Below are positions 35,118 through 44,689 of a DNA stretch of 64,000 bases, in pieces. The stretch comes from Vicinamibacteria bacterium. Lineage in GTDB: Bacteria > Acidobacteriota > Vicinamibacteria > Fen-336. Each line of letters opens with the position of its first letter. The first letter of the stretch is position 1. The stretch covers positions 124,001 to 188,000 of the forward strand of contig DATMML010000091.1 in NCBI GenBank assembly GCA_035570235.1. Direction: 5' to 3'. Under the pieces are notes generated by a model. The model saw only the letters and a list, made by a program, of their open reading frames with translations. It was not told the DNA's origin and ran no database searches. A program made the position numbers and the translations under genes.

Positions 35118-38100
35118 TCAGGGCTTTCCGGCGGCCTCCGGCAGGACCACGTAGGAGGTGCCCAGGTCCCGCGCCTTCTGGTCGAGTGCGGTGAGATCGG
35201 CGGACGCGATCCCCTTCCACTCGTCCTCGTACTGCTTCATCTCCCGGGCCAGCTCCGCATACATATCGCGCATCCCCTGGGTCGGAGCGCCGTCCGCGTC
35301 GTCCACCCACTCCAGGAGCGGGCTCAGCTTGGAGTAGAGCTTGGCCCCTCCCCGCTGGGCCAGGATGTCATAGGTGACCTGGGCCTTCGGATTGTGGAGC
35401 TTCTCCTCGAGGGCGTCGCACTTGCGGAGGAGGTCTCCCCCGGCCTGCACCAGAGCGGCCCCCCCTTTGTCCGCCTTCAGCAGCTCGTTCTTGGCCAGGA
35501 TCTGCTCCCGGACCGACCGGATCTGGTGCACGATTCCGGTGAGCCGCGTGATGTCCCCGCGGAGGGCGAGGGCGAACTGGAGCTGCTCCTTGAGCTCGGC
35601 CGCGGGTACGGCCACCCGGGGGTCGGGGCGCACCTCAAAGGGGGTGGTGAGGCTCTGGCCGTCCACGATCAGCTTCGCGGTGTAGCCACCGGGCAGGGCC
35701 CAGGGGCCGATGGCCGGATTCCCGGCGTCGACCTTGGCCCCCCGGATCTTGACCGACCCCGCGTAGCGCAGGTCCCAAGTCACGCGCTGCACCCCGGGGT
35801 CGGTCGCGAGCACCACCGGCTTGCGGGGGCGGGCGGCGTCGGGGTCGTCTTCCTCTTCCTCGGGCGGCTCCTTCTTGCTGGAGAGCGTCCGGACCACGGC
35901 GCCGTCGGCATCCAGGACCTGGAGGGACAACTCCCCCGCCGGCTTCGCCTTCAGGTAGTAGGAGATGGCCACGCCCGCGGGCGGGTTCTCACCCGGGCCC
36001 TTGAGGTGGGAGGAGACCGGGCTGTGGGCACGCCAGCGGATGGCGGGGGGGACGGCGAAGAGGTGCGCGGCCTTGGCGGCGATCGGCGCCGACCACTCCC
36101 GGATGGGGGTGAGGTCATCGAAGATCCAGATCGAGCGGCCGTGGGTGCCCACCACGAGGTCGTCGCCCTTCACCACGAGGTCGTGCACGGCCACCGTGGG
36201 CAGGTTCAGCCTCAAAGGGGTCCAGGTGGCGCCGTCGTCGGGCGAGAACGAGACCCCGCGCTCGGTACCGAGGTAGAGGAGGCCCCTGCGCTTGGGGTCC
36301 TCCCGGACGGCATGGAGGTACACGTCAGGGGGGAGCGCGGCGGCCAGGCTTCGCCACGTCTTGCCAAAGTCCGTTGTCTGGTAGAGATAGGGCCTCGTGT
36401 CGTCCAGGCGGTGGGCGTCTGCGATCACGTAGGCGGTGGCGGCGTCGAAGGGTGAGGGCTCGATGAGGTCGATGGTGGCCCACTCCGGCAGACGGGGGAT
36501 ACCCGCGGTCACGTTCGTCCAGGTAGCCCCGCCGTCGCGCGTGACCTGGACCAGGCCGTCGTCGGTGCCCACCCAGATCAGCCCTTTCTGCCTCGGGGAC
36601 TCCGCGATCGCGAAGATGGTGCAGTAGTACTCGACCCCCGTGTTGTCCCCCGTGATGGGGCCCCCCGACCATCTCTGTTTGCTCTTGTCGTTGCGGGTGA
36701 GGTCAGGGCTGACCGCCGTCCAGCTCTGGCCTCCGTCGCTGGTGCGGAAGAGCACGTTGCCGCCGTGGTAGACCACCTTGGGATCGTGGGGCGAGACGTG
36801 GATGGGGGCCGTCCACTGGAAGCGGTAGCGGCCGTCCTCCGCCCCGTGCCCGGACAGGTTGTTGGGGTAGGCGCTCACGGCGCGCACCTGCTGCGTGCGA
36901 TGGTCGTAGCGCGAGATGAAGCCGAGGTATTCGCCCGCGTAGACCACGTTGGGATCGGAGGCATCGTGGGCGGTGTGGCCGGCCTCCCCCCCGCCCACGG
37001 CGTACCAGTCGCCGAGCGTGATGCCCCCCGAGGAGAGGCTGTTGCTGGGGCCGGAAGCGGTGCCCAGGTCCTGCATGGCTCCAGACACGCGGTAAGGCAC
37101 CTGGTTGTCCACGGCCACGTGGTAGAACTGCGCGATGGGCAGGGGGGGCGCGTACCAGGTCTCCCCCCCGTTGGAGCTGATGTCGACTCCGCCGTCGTTG
37201 GCGGCGATGACGCGGCGGGGGTTGCGGGGATCGATCCACACGTCGTGGTGATCTCCGTGATGGAGCTCTTTCACTTTCTTGATGGTCTTGCCGCCGTCGA
37301 TCGTCCTCAACATCGGCACCTGGGGGAACCAGACGACGTCGGGGTTGCCGGGATCCACGGAGAGGGTGGTGTAGTACCAAGCCCGCTGCCGGAGCGAGTG
37401 GTGTTCGCTCGCCAGCTTCCAGCTCTCGCCCCCGTCGTCGGACCGGAAGAGCCCGCCTTTCTCGGCCTCGATGAGCGCGTAGACACGGCGGCCATCGGAG
37501 GGGGCTACCGCCACGCCCACCTTGCCCCAGGGCCCTTCCGGCAGCCCCTTCTCCTTGAGCTGCCTCCACGTCTCACCCAGATCCCGCGACACGTAGAGGC
37601 CGCTGCCGGGGCCCCCGCTCGTCAACTCCCAGGGGCGACGCCGCGCCTGCCAGAGGCCCGCGAACACGATGTTCGGGTTCGAGGGGTCGAAAGCCACGTC
37701 GGAAGCGCCCGTGTCCGCATCCCTGGAAAGCACCCTCTGCCAGCTCTTCCCGCCGTCCCTCGTCCGGTACACGCCCCGCTCCGGGTTGGGCCCGAAGGGA
37801 CGGCCGAGCACGGCGGCCAGGGCAAGATCCGGGTTGGTGGGATGAACGACGAGGGCGCCGATCTGACCCTCCTGTTTCCATACGTGGTTCCAGGTCTTGC
37901 CCGCGTCGACGGATTTGTAGATCCCATTGCCCATGGCCACGTTGCCGCGGATGTTGGCCTCTCCCGAGCCGACATAGATGATGTTGGGGTCCGAAGGAGC
38001 GACCGCGATGGAGCCGATGGAGGAGACCGGCTGCTCATCGAAGACCGGCTTCCAGCGAATCCCGCCGTCCCCGGACTTCCACACCCCGCCCCCAGCGGTG

Positions 38101-38318
38101 GCCGCGTAGTAGGTGAAAGGATCACCGGGGACGCCGGCCACGCGCGCGACCCGGCCCCCGGCGGGGGGACCAACCAGCCGAAACTTGAGGCCCGCGAACT
38201 CTTTGGGGGGGCCCTTCGGAGGCTCCGGCTCGTCGGCCCACCCGCCCGCCGCCAGGGCCAGACCAGCCAGGGAGAACACGATCGCGGCCGCGCTCCTACA
38301 CCTGCTCAGAGTCGCCAT
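35118..38318 (-). CDS. Large secreted Asp-box (VPS10/sortilin-like) propeller protein
   Basis: A 1066-residue exported protein, usually annotated as 'glycosyl hydrolase' or 'sortilin-like', with no proven activity. A signal peptide (1-28, ending GGWADE) precedes two propeller halves containing about ten Asp-boxes, among them SGDGGIRW, SVDAGKTW, TRDGGKSW, SDDGGESW, TSDGGQSW, TRDGGATW and TTDFGKTW. The propeller ends near 740 (GTHGRSIWIFDDL). A beta-sandwich (about 800-900) and a helical tail (910-1060) follow. It is a clear paralogue of the protein at 48694. It is monocistronic and begins 59 bases from the alcohol dehydrogenase. Confidence 0.85.
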   Translation of the reverse strand: MATLSRCRSAAAIVFSLAGLALAAGGWADEPEPPKGPPKEFAGLKFRLVGPPAGGRVARVAGVPGDPFTYYAATAGGGVWKSGDGGIRWKPVFDEQPVSSIGSIAVAPSDPNIIYVGSGEANIRGNVAMGNGIYKSVDAGKTWNHVWKQEGQIGALVVHPTNPDLALAAVLGRPFGPNPERGVYRTRDGGKSWQRVLSRDADTGASDVAFDPSNPNIVFAGLWQARRRPWELTSGGPGSGLYVSRDLGETWRQLKEKGLPEGPWGKVGVAVAPSDGRRVYALIEAEKGGLFRSDDGGESWKLASEHHSLRQRAWYYTTLSVDPGNPDVVWFPQVPMLRTIDGGKTIKKVKELHHGDHHDVWIDPRNPRRVIAANDGGVDISSNGGETWYAPPLPIAQFYHVAVDNQVPYRVSGAMQDLGTASGPSNSLSSGGITLGDWYAVGGGEAGHTAHDASDPNVVYAGEYLGFISRYDHRTQQVRAVSAYPNNLSGHGAEDGRYRFQWTAPIHVSPHDPKVVYHGGNVLFRTSDGGQSWTAVSPDLTRNDKSKQRWSGGPITGDNTGVEYYCTIFAIAESPRQKGLIWVGTDDGLVQVTRDGGATWTNVTAGIPRLPEWATIDLIEPSPFDAATAYVIADAHRLDDTRPYLYQTTDFGKTWRSLAAALPPDVYLHAVREDPKRRGLLYLGTERGVSFSPDDGATWTPLRLNLPTVAVHDLVVKGDDLVVGTHGRSIWIFDDLTPIREWSAPIAAKAAHLFAVPPAIRWRAHSPVSSHLKGPGENPPAGVAISYYLKAKPAGELSLQVLDADGAVVRTLSSKKEPPEEEEDDPDAARPRKPVVLATDPGVQRVTWDLRYAGSVKIRGAKVDAGNPAIGPWALPGGYTAKLIVDGQSLTTPFEVRPDPRVAVPAAELKEQLQFALALRGDITRLTGIVHQIRSVREQILAKNELLKADKGGAALVQAGGDLLRKCDALEEKLHNPKAQVTYDILAQRGGAKLYSKLSPLLEWVDDADGAPTQGMRDMYAELAREMKQYEDEWKGIASADLTALDQKARDLGTSYVVLPEAAGKP

Positions 38319-38377
38319 CCCCGTTTCACCTCTCTATAAAAAGACGGGGGGCAGGATAGCGTCTTAGCGGGGGACCT

Positions 38378-39361
38378 TCAAACAATGAGAACGGCAGCGC
38401 CGCGGATACGGCCGGCCCGTAGCGCCTGCAGGGCCTCGTTGGCGGCGGCCAGGGGGAAGGCTTCGGCCTCGATCCGCACCGGGATGCGGCGGGCGAGGTC
38501 GAGAAACTCCTCGCCGTCGCGGCGGGTCAGGTTCGCCACCGAGCGCAGGATGCGCTCCTCCCACAGAATGCGGTACGGGAAGGAGGGGATGTCGCTCATG
38601 TGGATGCCGGCGCAGACCACGGTTCCCCCCTTGTCCACCGCGCGCAGGGCCGCGGGCACCAGCTCCCCCGCGGGGGCGAAGATTATGGCCGCGTCGAGGG
38701 GCTGGGGCAGGTTAGCGCCGGCGTCGCCGGCCCAGATCGCACCCAGGCCCCGCGCGAAGTCCTGGCCCGGCCGGTCCCCCGCCCGGGTGAAGGCATAGAC
38801 CTGGCGGCCCTGATGGCGGGCCACCTGGATGACGATGTGAGCGGCGGCCCCGAAACCGTAGAGGCCCAGCCTCTCGCCCCCCCCGGCGAGAAGGAGGGAG
38901 CGGTAGCCGATGAGGCCAGCGCAGAGGAGGGGTGCGACCTTGAAGTCGGGTTCGTCGGTCCCGATCGCGAAGCAATAGCGGGCATCCGCGGCTACCTGCT
39001 CCGCGTAGCCGCCGTCGATGTCATACCCCGTGAAGCGAGCGGCGTCGCACAAATTCTCCCGGCCGGCCCGGCAGTGGCGGCACCGACCGCAGGTCCAGCC
39101 CAGCCAGGGCACGCCCACGCGGTCGCCCGGGGCGAGGCCCGTGACCCCTTCCCCCGTCCGCTCCACCACGCCCACGATCTGGTGCCCGGGGATGAGGGGT
39201 CGCTTCCGCTCCGGGAGCTCCCCGTCCACGACGTGGAGGTCCGTGCGGCAGACGCCGCAGGCCCGTACGCGCAAGAGGACCTGGCCCGGCCCCGGGGCCG
39301 GAGAGGGAACGTCCGCTTCCCTCAGCGGCCGGCCCGGCTCCTCCAAGATCATGGCCCGCAT
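38378..39361 (-). CDS. Zinc-dependent alcohol dehydrogenase (MDR family)
   Basis: A 327-residue medium-chain dehydrogenase. Catalytic zinc ligands are in [14 protein letters not shown] and [10 protein letters not shown]; the structural zinc site is [15 protein letters not shown]; the nucleotide site is [15 protein letters not shown]. Length and the [16 protein letters not shown] motif fit the bacterial AdhA-like 'zinc-binding alcohol dehydrogenase' group. It interconverts an alcohol and aldehyde using NAD(P). I use the ATG at 39361, with GGAGG 12 bases upstream; an upstream TTG at 39373 has no usable spacing. It follows the GGDEF gene by 18 bases and could be co-transcribed. Confidence 0.9.
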   Translation of the reverse strand: MRAMILEEPGRPLREADVPSPAPGPGQVLLRVRACGVCRTDLHVVDGELPERKRPLIPGHQIVGVVERTGEGVTGLAPGDRVGVPWLGWTCGRCRHCRAGRENLCDAARFTGYDIDGGYAEQVAADARYCFAIGTDEPDFKVAPLLCAGLIGYRSLLLAGGGERLGLYGFGAAAHIVIQVARHQGRQVYAFTRAGDRPGQDFARGLGAIWAGDAGANLPQPLDAAIIFAPAGELVPAALRAVDKGGTVVCAGIHMSDIPSFPYRILWEERILRSVANLTRRDGEEFLDLARRIPVRIEAEAFPLAAANEALQALRAGRIRGAAVLIV

Positions 39362-39379
39362 GCCGCGGCTCAACCTCCG

Positions 39380-40594
39380 TCACACCTTGATCTCGCGTCG
39401 CGCCTTCTTGCGCCAGTACATGGCGTCGTCGGCCCGCTCGATGGCCCGCTCCAGGGAGGCGGGGCTCGAGAAGGAGGCGATCCCCCAAGAAACGGTGACG
39501 CTGATGGGCTCCGCCAGGCCGGGCACGGCCAGCCCGGCGAGAGCGGGATCGAGTCCCTCCAGGCGCCGACGGGTCTCCTCCTCGGAGACCCCGAAGAGAA
39601 CGATCAAGAACTCGTCCCCGCCCCAGCGGAAGACCAAGTCATCGGCGCGAACCATCCGGCGGATGGCACCGCTCACCGCCCGGATGACGGCGTCGCCCGC
39701 GGCGTGGCCCAGCGCGTCGTTGATAGGCTTTAGAGAGTCGATGTCCACCACCGCAACGCACCCCCCGGGGGCGGCCTCGGGTGACAGGCGGTTGTCCTCC
39801 ACCAGGGAGTAGAAAGCGTGACGGTTCAGGGACTCGGTGAGGGGGTCCAAGCGGGCCTGGCTCTCCATTCGGTCCCGGGCCAACCGCAGCTCGCGGTTGG
39901 CTTCCTGTGCCTCCCGATGCACGTCCTCCATGACGAGGATGACGGTCCCGAAGCCCAACAGAGTCTCCAAGATCAAGTCGAAGAGGGAGGTGTACGAGCT
40001 GTAGATCGAGAAGAGCCGCACTTGGTTGGCCAGGGAGTACCAGAGCACGGGCACGTAGGACAGGAAGTTCAGGCTCAGGACCAGCAGAGCCACGGAGGTG
40101 ATGCTCAGTCCCGTGCCTTCGCGGTGGGGGCGCCCCTGCTGCAACTGCCAGAAGGCGACCCCGAACAACCCGGCCAGGATGGCCGAGTGGGCGATGAAGC
40201 GGCCCGAAAAGTCCGGATGGATCGAGGGAAGGAGGACGGCGAGAAGGAGCCCCGGGATCAGGGCCAGCAGGTGCGGGGGCCTGAGCTGAGCTCCCCTCGC
40301 GTAGTTCCGGCAGCCCGCGATGAGCAGGTAACCAAAGGCGTACTCACCCAAGAAGTAGAGAGGCTCAAGCAGGAGCCGAGCGGACTCCAGCCAGAAGCTC
40401 AGAAAGAGCGCGGTGAGGGCGGCGGCCAGGCAGGTCCACGCCTTCCACCAGTAGCTCAGGTAGACCCGGTCAATCGACCGGCCCAGGAAGAAAGAAAGGA
40501 CGGCGATGAGGGTTATGCCCACGGCCTGAATGAGAAGGGCCAGCAGGCTCGGGGTGAGGTTCGCCTCCAATCGGCCTCCGTGGGCCCTCGACAC
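39380..40594 (-). CDS. Membrane diguanylate cyclase (GGDEF)
   Basis: A cyclase of about 404 residues. The N-terminal half holds roughly seven hydrophobic segments (residues 15-215), a 7TM-type sensor. A short coiled coil leads to the GGDEF domain (about 250-404) with [20 protein letters not shown] and an intact active site [10 protein letters not shown]. No upstream RxxD inhibitory site is obvious, and there is no EAL domain, so it should make cyclic di-GMP. The track start is GTG at 40594 without a ribosome site; a TTG at 40570 has GGAGG four bases before it and is an alternative start. The signal sensed is unknown. Confidence 0.9.
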   Translation of the reverse strand: MSRAHGGRLEANLTPSLLALLIQAVGITLIAVLSFFLGRSIDRVYLSYWWKAWTCLAAALTALFLSFWLESARLLLEPLYFLGEYAFGYLLIAGCRNYARGAQLRPPHLLALIPGLLLAVLLPSIHPDFSGRFIAHSAILAGLFGVAFWQLQQGRPHREGTGLSITSVALLVLSLNFLSYVPVLWYSLANQVRLFSIYSSYTSLFDLILETLLGFGTVILVMEDVHREAQEANRELRLARDRMESQARLDPLTESLNRHAFYSLVEDNRLSPEAAPGGCVAVVDIDSLKPINDALGHAAGDAVIRAVSGAIRRMVRADDLVFRWGGDEFLIVLFGVSEEETRRRLEGLDPALAGLAVPGLAEPISVTVSWGIASFSSPASLERAIERADDAMYWRKKARREIKV

Positions 40595-40705
40595 GGGGAG
40601 GGCCCGAGAAGAACAGGGAGTCTAGCACCGGCCCGGGAGAGGGCGGGAGCCAAGGCTTGACGAGGGTCCCAGGGAAGGCTAGGTTGCGGGGCTCGAGACT
40701 GCTCC

Positions 40706-41140
40706 ATGCCCGCGCCCATCCACGTGACCCCCACCGTCGTCGTCCCCGCCCGCGCCATCACCCTCCGCATGGTGCGCTCCTCCGGCCCCGGGGGCCAGAA
40801 CGTGAACAAGGTGGCCTCCAAGGTCGAGCTGCGGGTTGACCTGGAGCAGGTGCAGGGCCTCAACGAGGGGGCCCGGGGCCGGCTGACGGAGGCGGCGGCC
40901 CGGCGGCGCGATGCCGACGGGCGGCTCCTCGTCACCAGCCAGAAAACCCGCGACCAGGGCCGGAACCTGGAAGATGCCCGGAACAAGGTGGCGGTCCTGA
41001 TAGAAGGCAGCCTCCGCGCTCCCAAACCCCGGCGGCCGACCCGCAAGACGCACGCCTCCCGCGAGCGGCGCCTAGCGGAGAAAAAGCGGTCGGGAGCCCG
41101 CAAACGGGAGCGGCGGACGGTGGGAGGAGAGATCGATTGA
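40706..41140 (+). CDS. arfB: Peptidyl-tRNA hydrolase ArfB/YaeJ-like ribosome-rescue factor
   Basis: A 144-residue single-domain release factor. The catalytic loop is SSGPGGQNVNKVASKVELR, with the GGQ tripeptide, and the C-terminal 45 residues form the long basic tail (KKRSGARKRERR) that enters the empty mRNA channel of stalled ribosomes. Codon-recognition domains are absent. This matches ArfB, which frees nascent chains on non-stop complexes. The gene stands alone. Confidence 0.92.
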   Translation: MPAPIHVTPTVVVPARAITLRMVRSSGPGGQNVNKVASKVELRVDLEQVQGLNEGARGRLTEAAARRRDADGRLLVTSQKTRDQGRNLEDARNKVAVLIEGSLRAPKPRRPTRKTHASRERRLAEKKRSGARKRERRTVGGEID

Positions 41141-41455
41141 GCCGGGGGGCCGGGCCCGGCCGTCTTTCCGCGCCCTCGAAACCTCGATAGGGAGGCGCAA
41201 CCCACGGAGTCCGTGAGGCGCCCGTAGATAGCCGTGCACGCGACGATTCCTTTTCTCTACCCGCGCGCCCCTTGACGCTCGTTCGGCCGGAAGCGTAGCA
41301 TTCCGCCTCTGTACTCAAGACGTCGAGGGACATGCGATGGGTGTCTGGGAGGCCGACGAATTGTTCCCCGCTTCGCTCGATGAGAGTGCTGTCGGAGTTC
41401 AGTCCGACGGAGCTTCGCCCTTTCCCATAACGGTGACGCTGGGTCGTCAGCCCAA
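41141..41455. other. Intergenic region with a candidate promoter
   Basis: 315 bases. TTGACG at 41272-41277 and TAGCAT at 41296-41301 with an 18-base spacer could drive the secreted protein downstream, leaving a leader of about 150-190 bases. Nothing else is supported. Confidence 0.35.
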
Positions 41456-42727
41456 ATGAATTTGTCCATGGACAGAAAAGAGGTCGTGCGAGATATGGAA
41501 CAGTTTGTTGGACGTCCGGCAAGAAGCCCGATCCTGAGATTGCGTTGGGCAATTCTGGTCGGCTTGCTGGTGGTGCCGGGGCTTGTCTTCGCCGCCCCCC
41601 AACCTTCGGCGCCCGCAACCGTTGCCCGCAAGCCCGCCCATGTAATCGCTGATCCTGCTGCCTTCGCTAAGGAGCTTCACGCCCACGGCTACAAGGCCAA
41701 GGGCGGCATCGACCGGGCGGAGACCGATAGCAGCGACGAGCGCATGCGCTCGTTCCCGCATTTCACTTCGTCCTTCACCTTCCAGGGTGTCGACTATCCG
41801 TACACCATGGTCGGCCACCCGCCCGCGTCCGGTCGTAGCACAACCCTTCGCACGGTGATCGTGCCCCTCCGGATGAACTTCGTCTTCTTCGAGCAAAACC
41901 CGGTGATCTTCGAACCGGGCAAGGCCGTCAACAACATCATGAACTCGCCCATGTATAAGGAGGCATCCTTCCCGAACGGAGTCGGGCAGTTTGGCGATCA
42001 AATACAGCGCGCCACGTTCTGGAACAAGATGGACGCCGACCACAGCTGGCATGTCAGGCTGGACCAGCCGCGGGTCGCCCGCACTTTCGACGTCTTGGTG
42101 GAGCCGGACATTGGCGATCTTTTCTTGACCGCCCCCCCCAGCGATCCGAACAGCATGCTCATCGGCTCCCTGAAGTTCGGCGCCTTGGACTCGACGATCC
42201 ACACCATCCTGCAATCCATCGATATCGAACCCGACGAGGTACCGATCTTCGTCACTTACAACGTCTCCGCAGACGTGGCCCTCGGCTATCACGACGCCTT
42301 CTCGGTCGGGAAGGACGACGGCACCGATGTCCTGCAGACGTTGATTTACACGAGCTGGCTCGAGCCGGCCGCTTTCGGCGACCTCCTCGCCGACGTCAGC
42401 ACCTTCAATCACGAGCTCGCCGAGCTGCTCAACGACCCGTATGTCAACAATGTCGTGCCGGCATGGAAGTACCCACCCGACAGTGACCCGCGATCGACCT
42501 GTGCTTTCAACCCCTTCCTCGAGGTCGGCGACCCGGAGGGCAATGGGGCGACGTTCGATGACTTCCCGACTGTGCCCATCGAACTTCACGGGTACACCTA
42601 CCATCTGCAAGATCTGGTCATGCTGCCCTGGTTCACGGGCGAGAAGCCTTCCAGCGCTCAGAACGGCTGGTACGACTTCCCCAACACGACCCTGATCACC
42701 GTGCCGTTCGTGCCTTGCTCGCCATAG
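41456..42727 (+). CDS. Secreted protein of unknown function with HELxE motif
   Basis: A protein of up to 423 residues that I do not recognise as a named enzyme. A signal peptide runs through WAILVGLLVVPGLVFAAP. The mature part is rich in aromatic and Asp residues and contains TFNHELAELLNDPYVNNVVP. That segment resembles the His-Glu-x-x-Glu plus Asn-Asp-Pro helix of a group of secreted acidobacterial proteins; it lacks the second His of a true HExxH zincin. The start may be the ATG at 41456, 41468 or 41495; the last gives the neatest signal peptide. It is monocistronic, with a strong hairpin after it. Confidence 0.6.
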   Translation: MNLSMDRKEVVRDMEQFVGRPARSPILRLRWAILVGLLVVPGLVFAAPQPSAPATVARKPAHVIADPAAFAKELHAHGYKAKGGIDRAETDSSDERMRSFPHFTSSFTFQGVDYPYTMVGHPPASGRSTTLRTVIVPLRMNFVFFEQNPVIFEPGKAVNNIMNSPMYKEASFPNGVGQFGDQIQRATFWNKMDADHSWHVRLDQPRVARTFDVLVEPDIGDLFLTAPPSDPNSMLIGSLKFGALDSTIHTILQSIDIEPDEVPIFVTYNVSADVALGYHDAFSVGKDDGTDVLQTLIYTSWLEPAAFGDLLADVSTFNHELAELLNDPYVNNVVPAWKYPPDSDPRSTCAFNPFLEVGDPEGNGATFDDFPTVPIELHGYTYHLQDLVMLPWFTGEKPSSAQNGWYDFPNTTLITVPFVPCSP

Positions 42728-42749
42728 CAAGCCAACCGTCGTCGTTCCC

Positions 42750-42780
42750 GGGAAGGCCCCGGCGTAGCCGGGGCCTTCCC
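42750..42780 (+). terminator. Strong hairpin after the secreted protein
   Basis: Perfect 14-base-pair stem GGGAAGGCCCCGGC/GCCGGGGCCTTCCC with a three-base loop, 23 bases after the stop. No U tract, but the stem is exceptionally stable. Confidence 0.65.
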
Positions 42781-43076
42781 CGCGTACCTGGTGGCCTCGG
42801 GCTGACGCTCGCGATGGGCGTAAAGGGCACGGGCCACACTTCCAGGAGCTGATTCCCAGGCTCGTCCTGCCAGCGGTTTGCGAACGGGCGACGACAAGAG
42901 CTTGCCCCTACCTCCGAGCGAGGACTTTGTCACCCCGTAAAGCCCGTCGCCGGAGGCGGCCCCGGTCGTCCGCCACTAGCGAGGCGTCGCGGGCGTTCTT
43001 CGTCACTTAGGCACGCGGCATGGCCGGGAAGCCTCACGACCATCCCACGCTCGCTGGCACCGCGAAGGCAGCACCC
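42781..43076. other. Intergenic region, nothing recognised
   Basis: About 300 bases between converging transcription units. I see no gene, tRNA or further strong hairpin. Confidence 0.4.
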
Positions 43077-44378
43077 TTACGGTGACTGAGCTTTGTGGCT
43101 CCACTGCACGTCGGCGAATTTCAGATACTGCTCCCAGTCGTATGCGGTCACATCATGCTTGCCCGCGCGAATGTGATACCTCACCGTGTGCCCGACCGGC
43201 TGGTGCAAGCCCGGCATGGCCTCCGCGGTGAGCGCCTTTTCGCCCAGAAGCTCATAGACAGGCCCCGCATTCACGGCGCCCAGGAACTCGCCGCGCGGAT
43301 CGGACCAACGGTCTTCCTCGGCGCTCGACACGTAAAGAGCGCGAGGAGCAATCAACGCCAGCAGCATGTGCGAATCGAACGGCATCCGGTCTTCGTGGTC
43401 GCTGTACCTTTTGAAATTGCCGTCGAACCAGTGCGGAAACCGGGTGTTCAGGTCCTTGGTCCGCTCGCCGTAGAGGCGGCGGCTGATGGCGGCGCCGCCT
43501 TCGCCCGACTCATTTGAAATCACCATTGAAAAGCGCGTGTCCTGAGCGCCCGCCCACAGCGCAGCCTTGCCCAGCCGCGAGTGGCCCATGACGGCCACGC
43601 GCGCGGCGTCGATATCGCGGTCGGTCTCGACATAATCCATCGTGCGGCTCAGGCCCCACGACCACGCGGCGATGGCGCCCCAGTCGTCCGCCGCGGGCTC
43701 GGTCTGGCCCGGTTTGAGGAAGAGGGACCGCACACCGTACTTCATGCCCCCGACGAAATCCGGTTCGATGTCGCCGTAGAAAACCGTGGCCAGCCCGTAG
43801 CCGTGCCCCAATATCTGATCTAGCTGCCACTGCTGGGCGCTGGATCCGCGCGACGCCTCGGGCGCGCGCTGCTTGACCATTTCGTTGCTGACGGCGTCGC
43901 GTACCCACCGATCGCCGAGGGCAACCCCCGGATCGGCGGACACCGCCTCATTGCCCACAAAAGACAGGGCCAGAAACAGCGGGACCGGTTTTGTCGCACC
44001 CGTCGGCAAATAGATGAGGGCCTTCATCTTTAGGGTACCGGTCCCGGCTGCGACGGAGATGGTGACCTGCTTGCGTACGGCCCGGCCGCCCAGAGCGTGC
44101 CTCTCGACCGAGTCCACATCGAAGGCCATCGAGGCCGGTCGTTCCGGGCTGCGCCCGTACACTTCGGTGCGGTAGATTTCGAGAATCTCGGGCCGCCGCC
44201 GGCTGGTCCAGGTGCTCGCGTCGCGAACCCGCTCGCCATTGTTCATGACCAGCGGATCCGGCAGGGAGTACTTGGGCACCTTCGCTTCGTCATAGATCAC
44301 ATCGGGCTTCTGCGCAGCCGCGTGGGAACCCATCAAGGCGGCGGCGCAAAGAAGTACGTAAGGGGCTCGTGGGGTCAT
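43077..44378 (-). CDS. CE15-type glucuronoyl esterase-like secreted hydrolase
   Basis: A 433-residue exported serine esterase. The signal peptide is residues 1-22 (YVLLCAAALMGSHAAAQ). The nucleophile is Ser267 in MGHSRLGKAALWAGAQD, the acid lies in VISNESGEGGAA and the base is His408 in AGKHDVTAYDWEQ. These match bacterial CE15 enzymes, which cut ester links between lignin and 4-O-methylglucuronate of xylan. The ATG at 44378 has AGGAGG eight bases upstream; the frame stays open to 44594 but that extension is unlikely. It stands alone, so a hemicellulose locus is not evident. Confidence 0.85.
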   Translation of the reverse strand: MTPRAPYVLLCAAALMGSHAAAQKPDVIYDEAKVPKYSLPDPLVMNNGERVRDASTWTSRRRPEILEIYRTEVYGRSPERPASMAFDVDSVERHALGGRAVRKQVTISVAAGTGTLKMKALIYLPTGATKPVPLFLALSFVGNEAVSADPGVALGDRWVRDAVSNEMVKQRAPEASRGSSAQQWQLDQILGHGYGLATVFYGDIEPDFVGGMKYGVRSLFLKPGQTEPAADDWGAIAAWSWGLSRTMDYVETDRDIDAARVAVMGHSRLGKAALWAGAQDTRFSMVISNESGEGGAAISRRLYGERTKDLNTRFPHWFDGNFKRYSDHEDRMPFDSHMLLALIAPRALYVSSAEEDRWSDPRGEFLGAVNAGPVYELLGEKALTAEAMPGLHQPVGHTVRYHIRAGKHDVTAYDWEQYLKFADVQWSHKAQSP

Positions 44379-44689
44379 AAAGGTTGCCTCCTTGCCGATT
44401 GTATTTCGTCGCGCTTCTCGGCGCCTGAAGCGGCGCCCTGTGATCGTCGCGGGCGACGTTGTCCGAGGGCTCACCGTCTCGGTTCTAGCCACCAGGGTCT
44501 GCGCTGAAAAGGGCGTGCTTCCGATCATGATCGCCGCCGTGGTCGTGGATCGCGAGGAGTCCTGCGCCTCACGCAGTGCTCCGCGGAAGGCCATGTCAAG
44601 GGTCCGACCCGCAAGACCGTCCAGCGTCAGCCGACGGTTTTCATCCGCAAGAGTACGTAGTCACGGTCACCACGGCACCTCTGCGGGGA
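44379..44689. other. Intergenic region upstream of the esterase
   Basis: 311 bases between two leftward genes. It includes a GGCGCC-containing inverted repeat near 44420-44440 but no clear promoter pair or gene. Confidence 0.35.
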
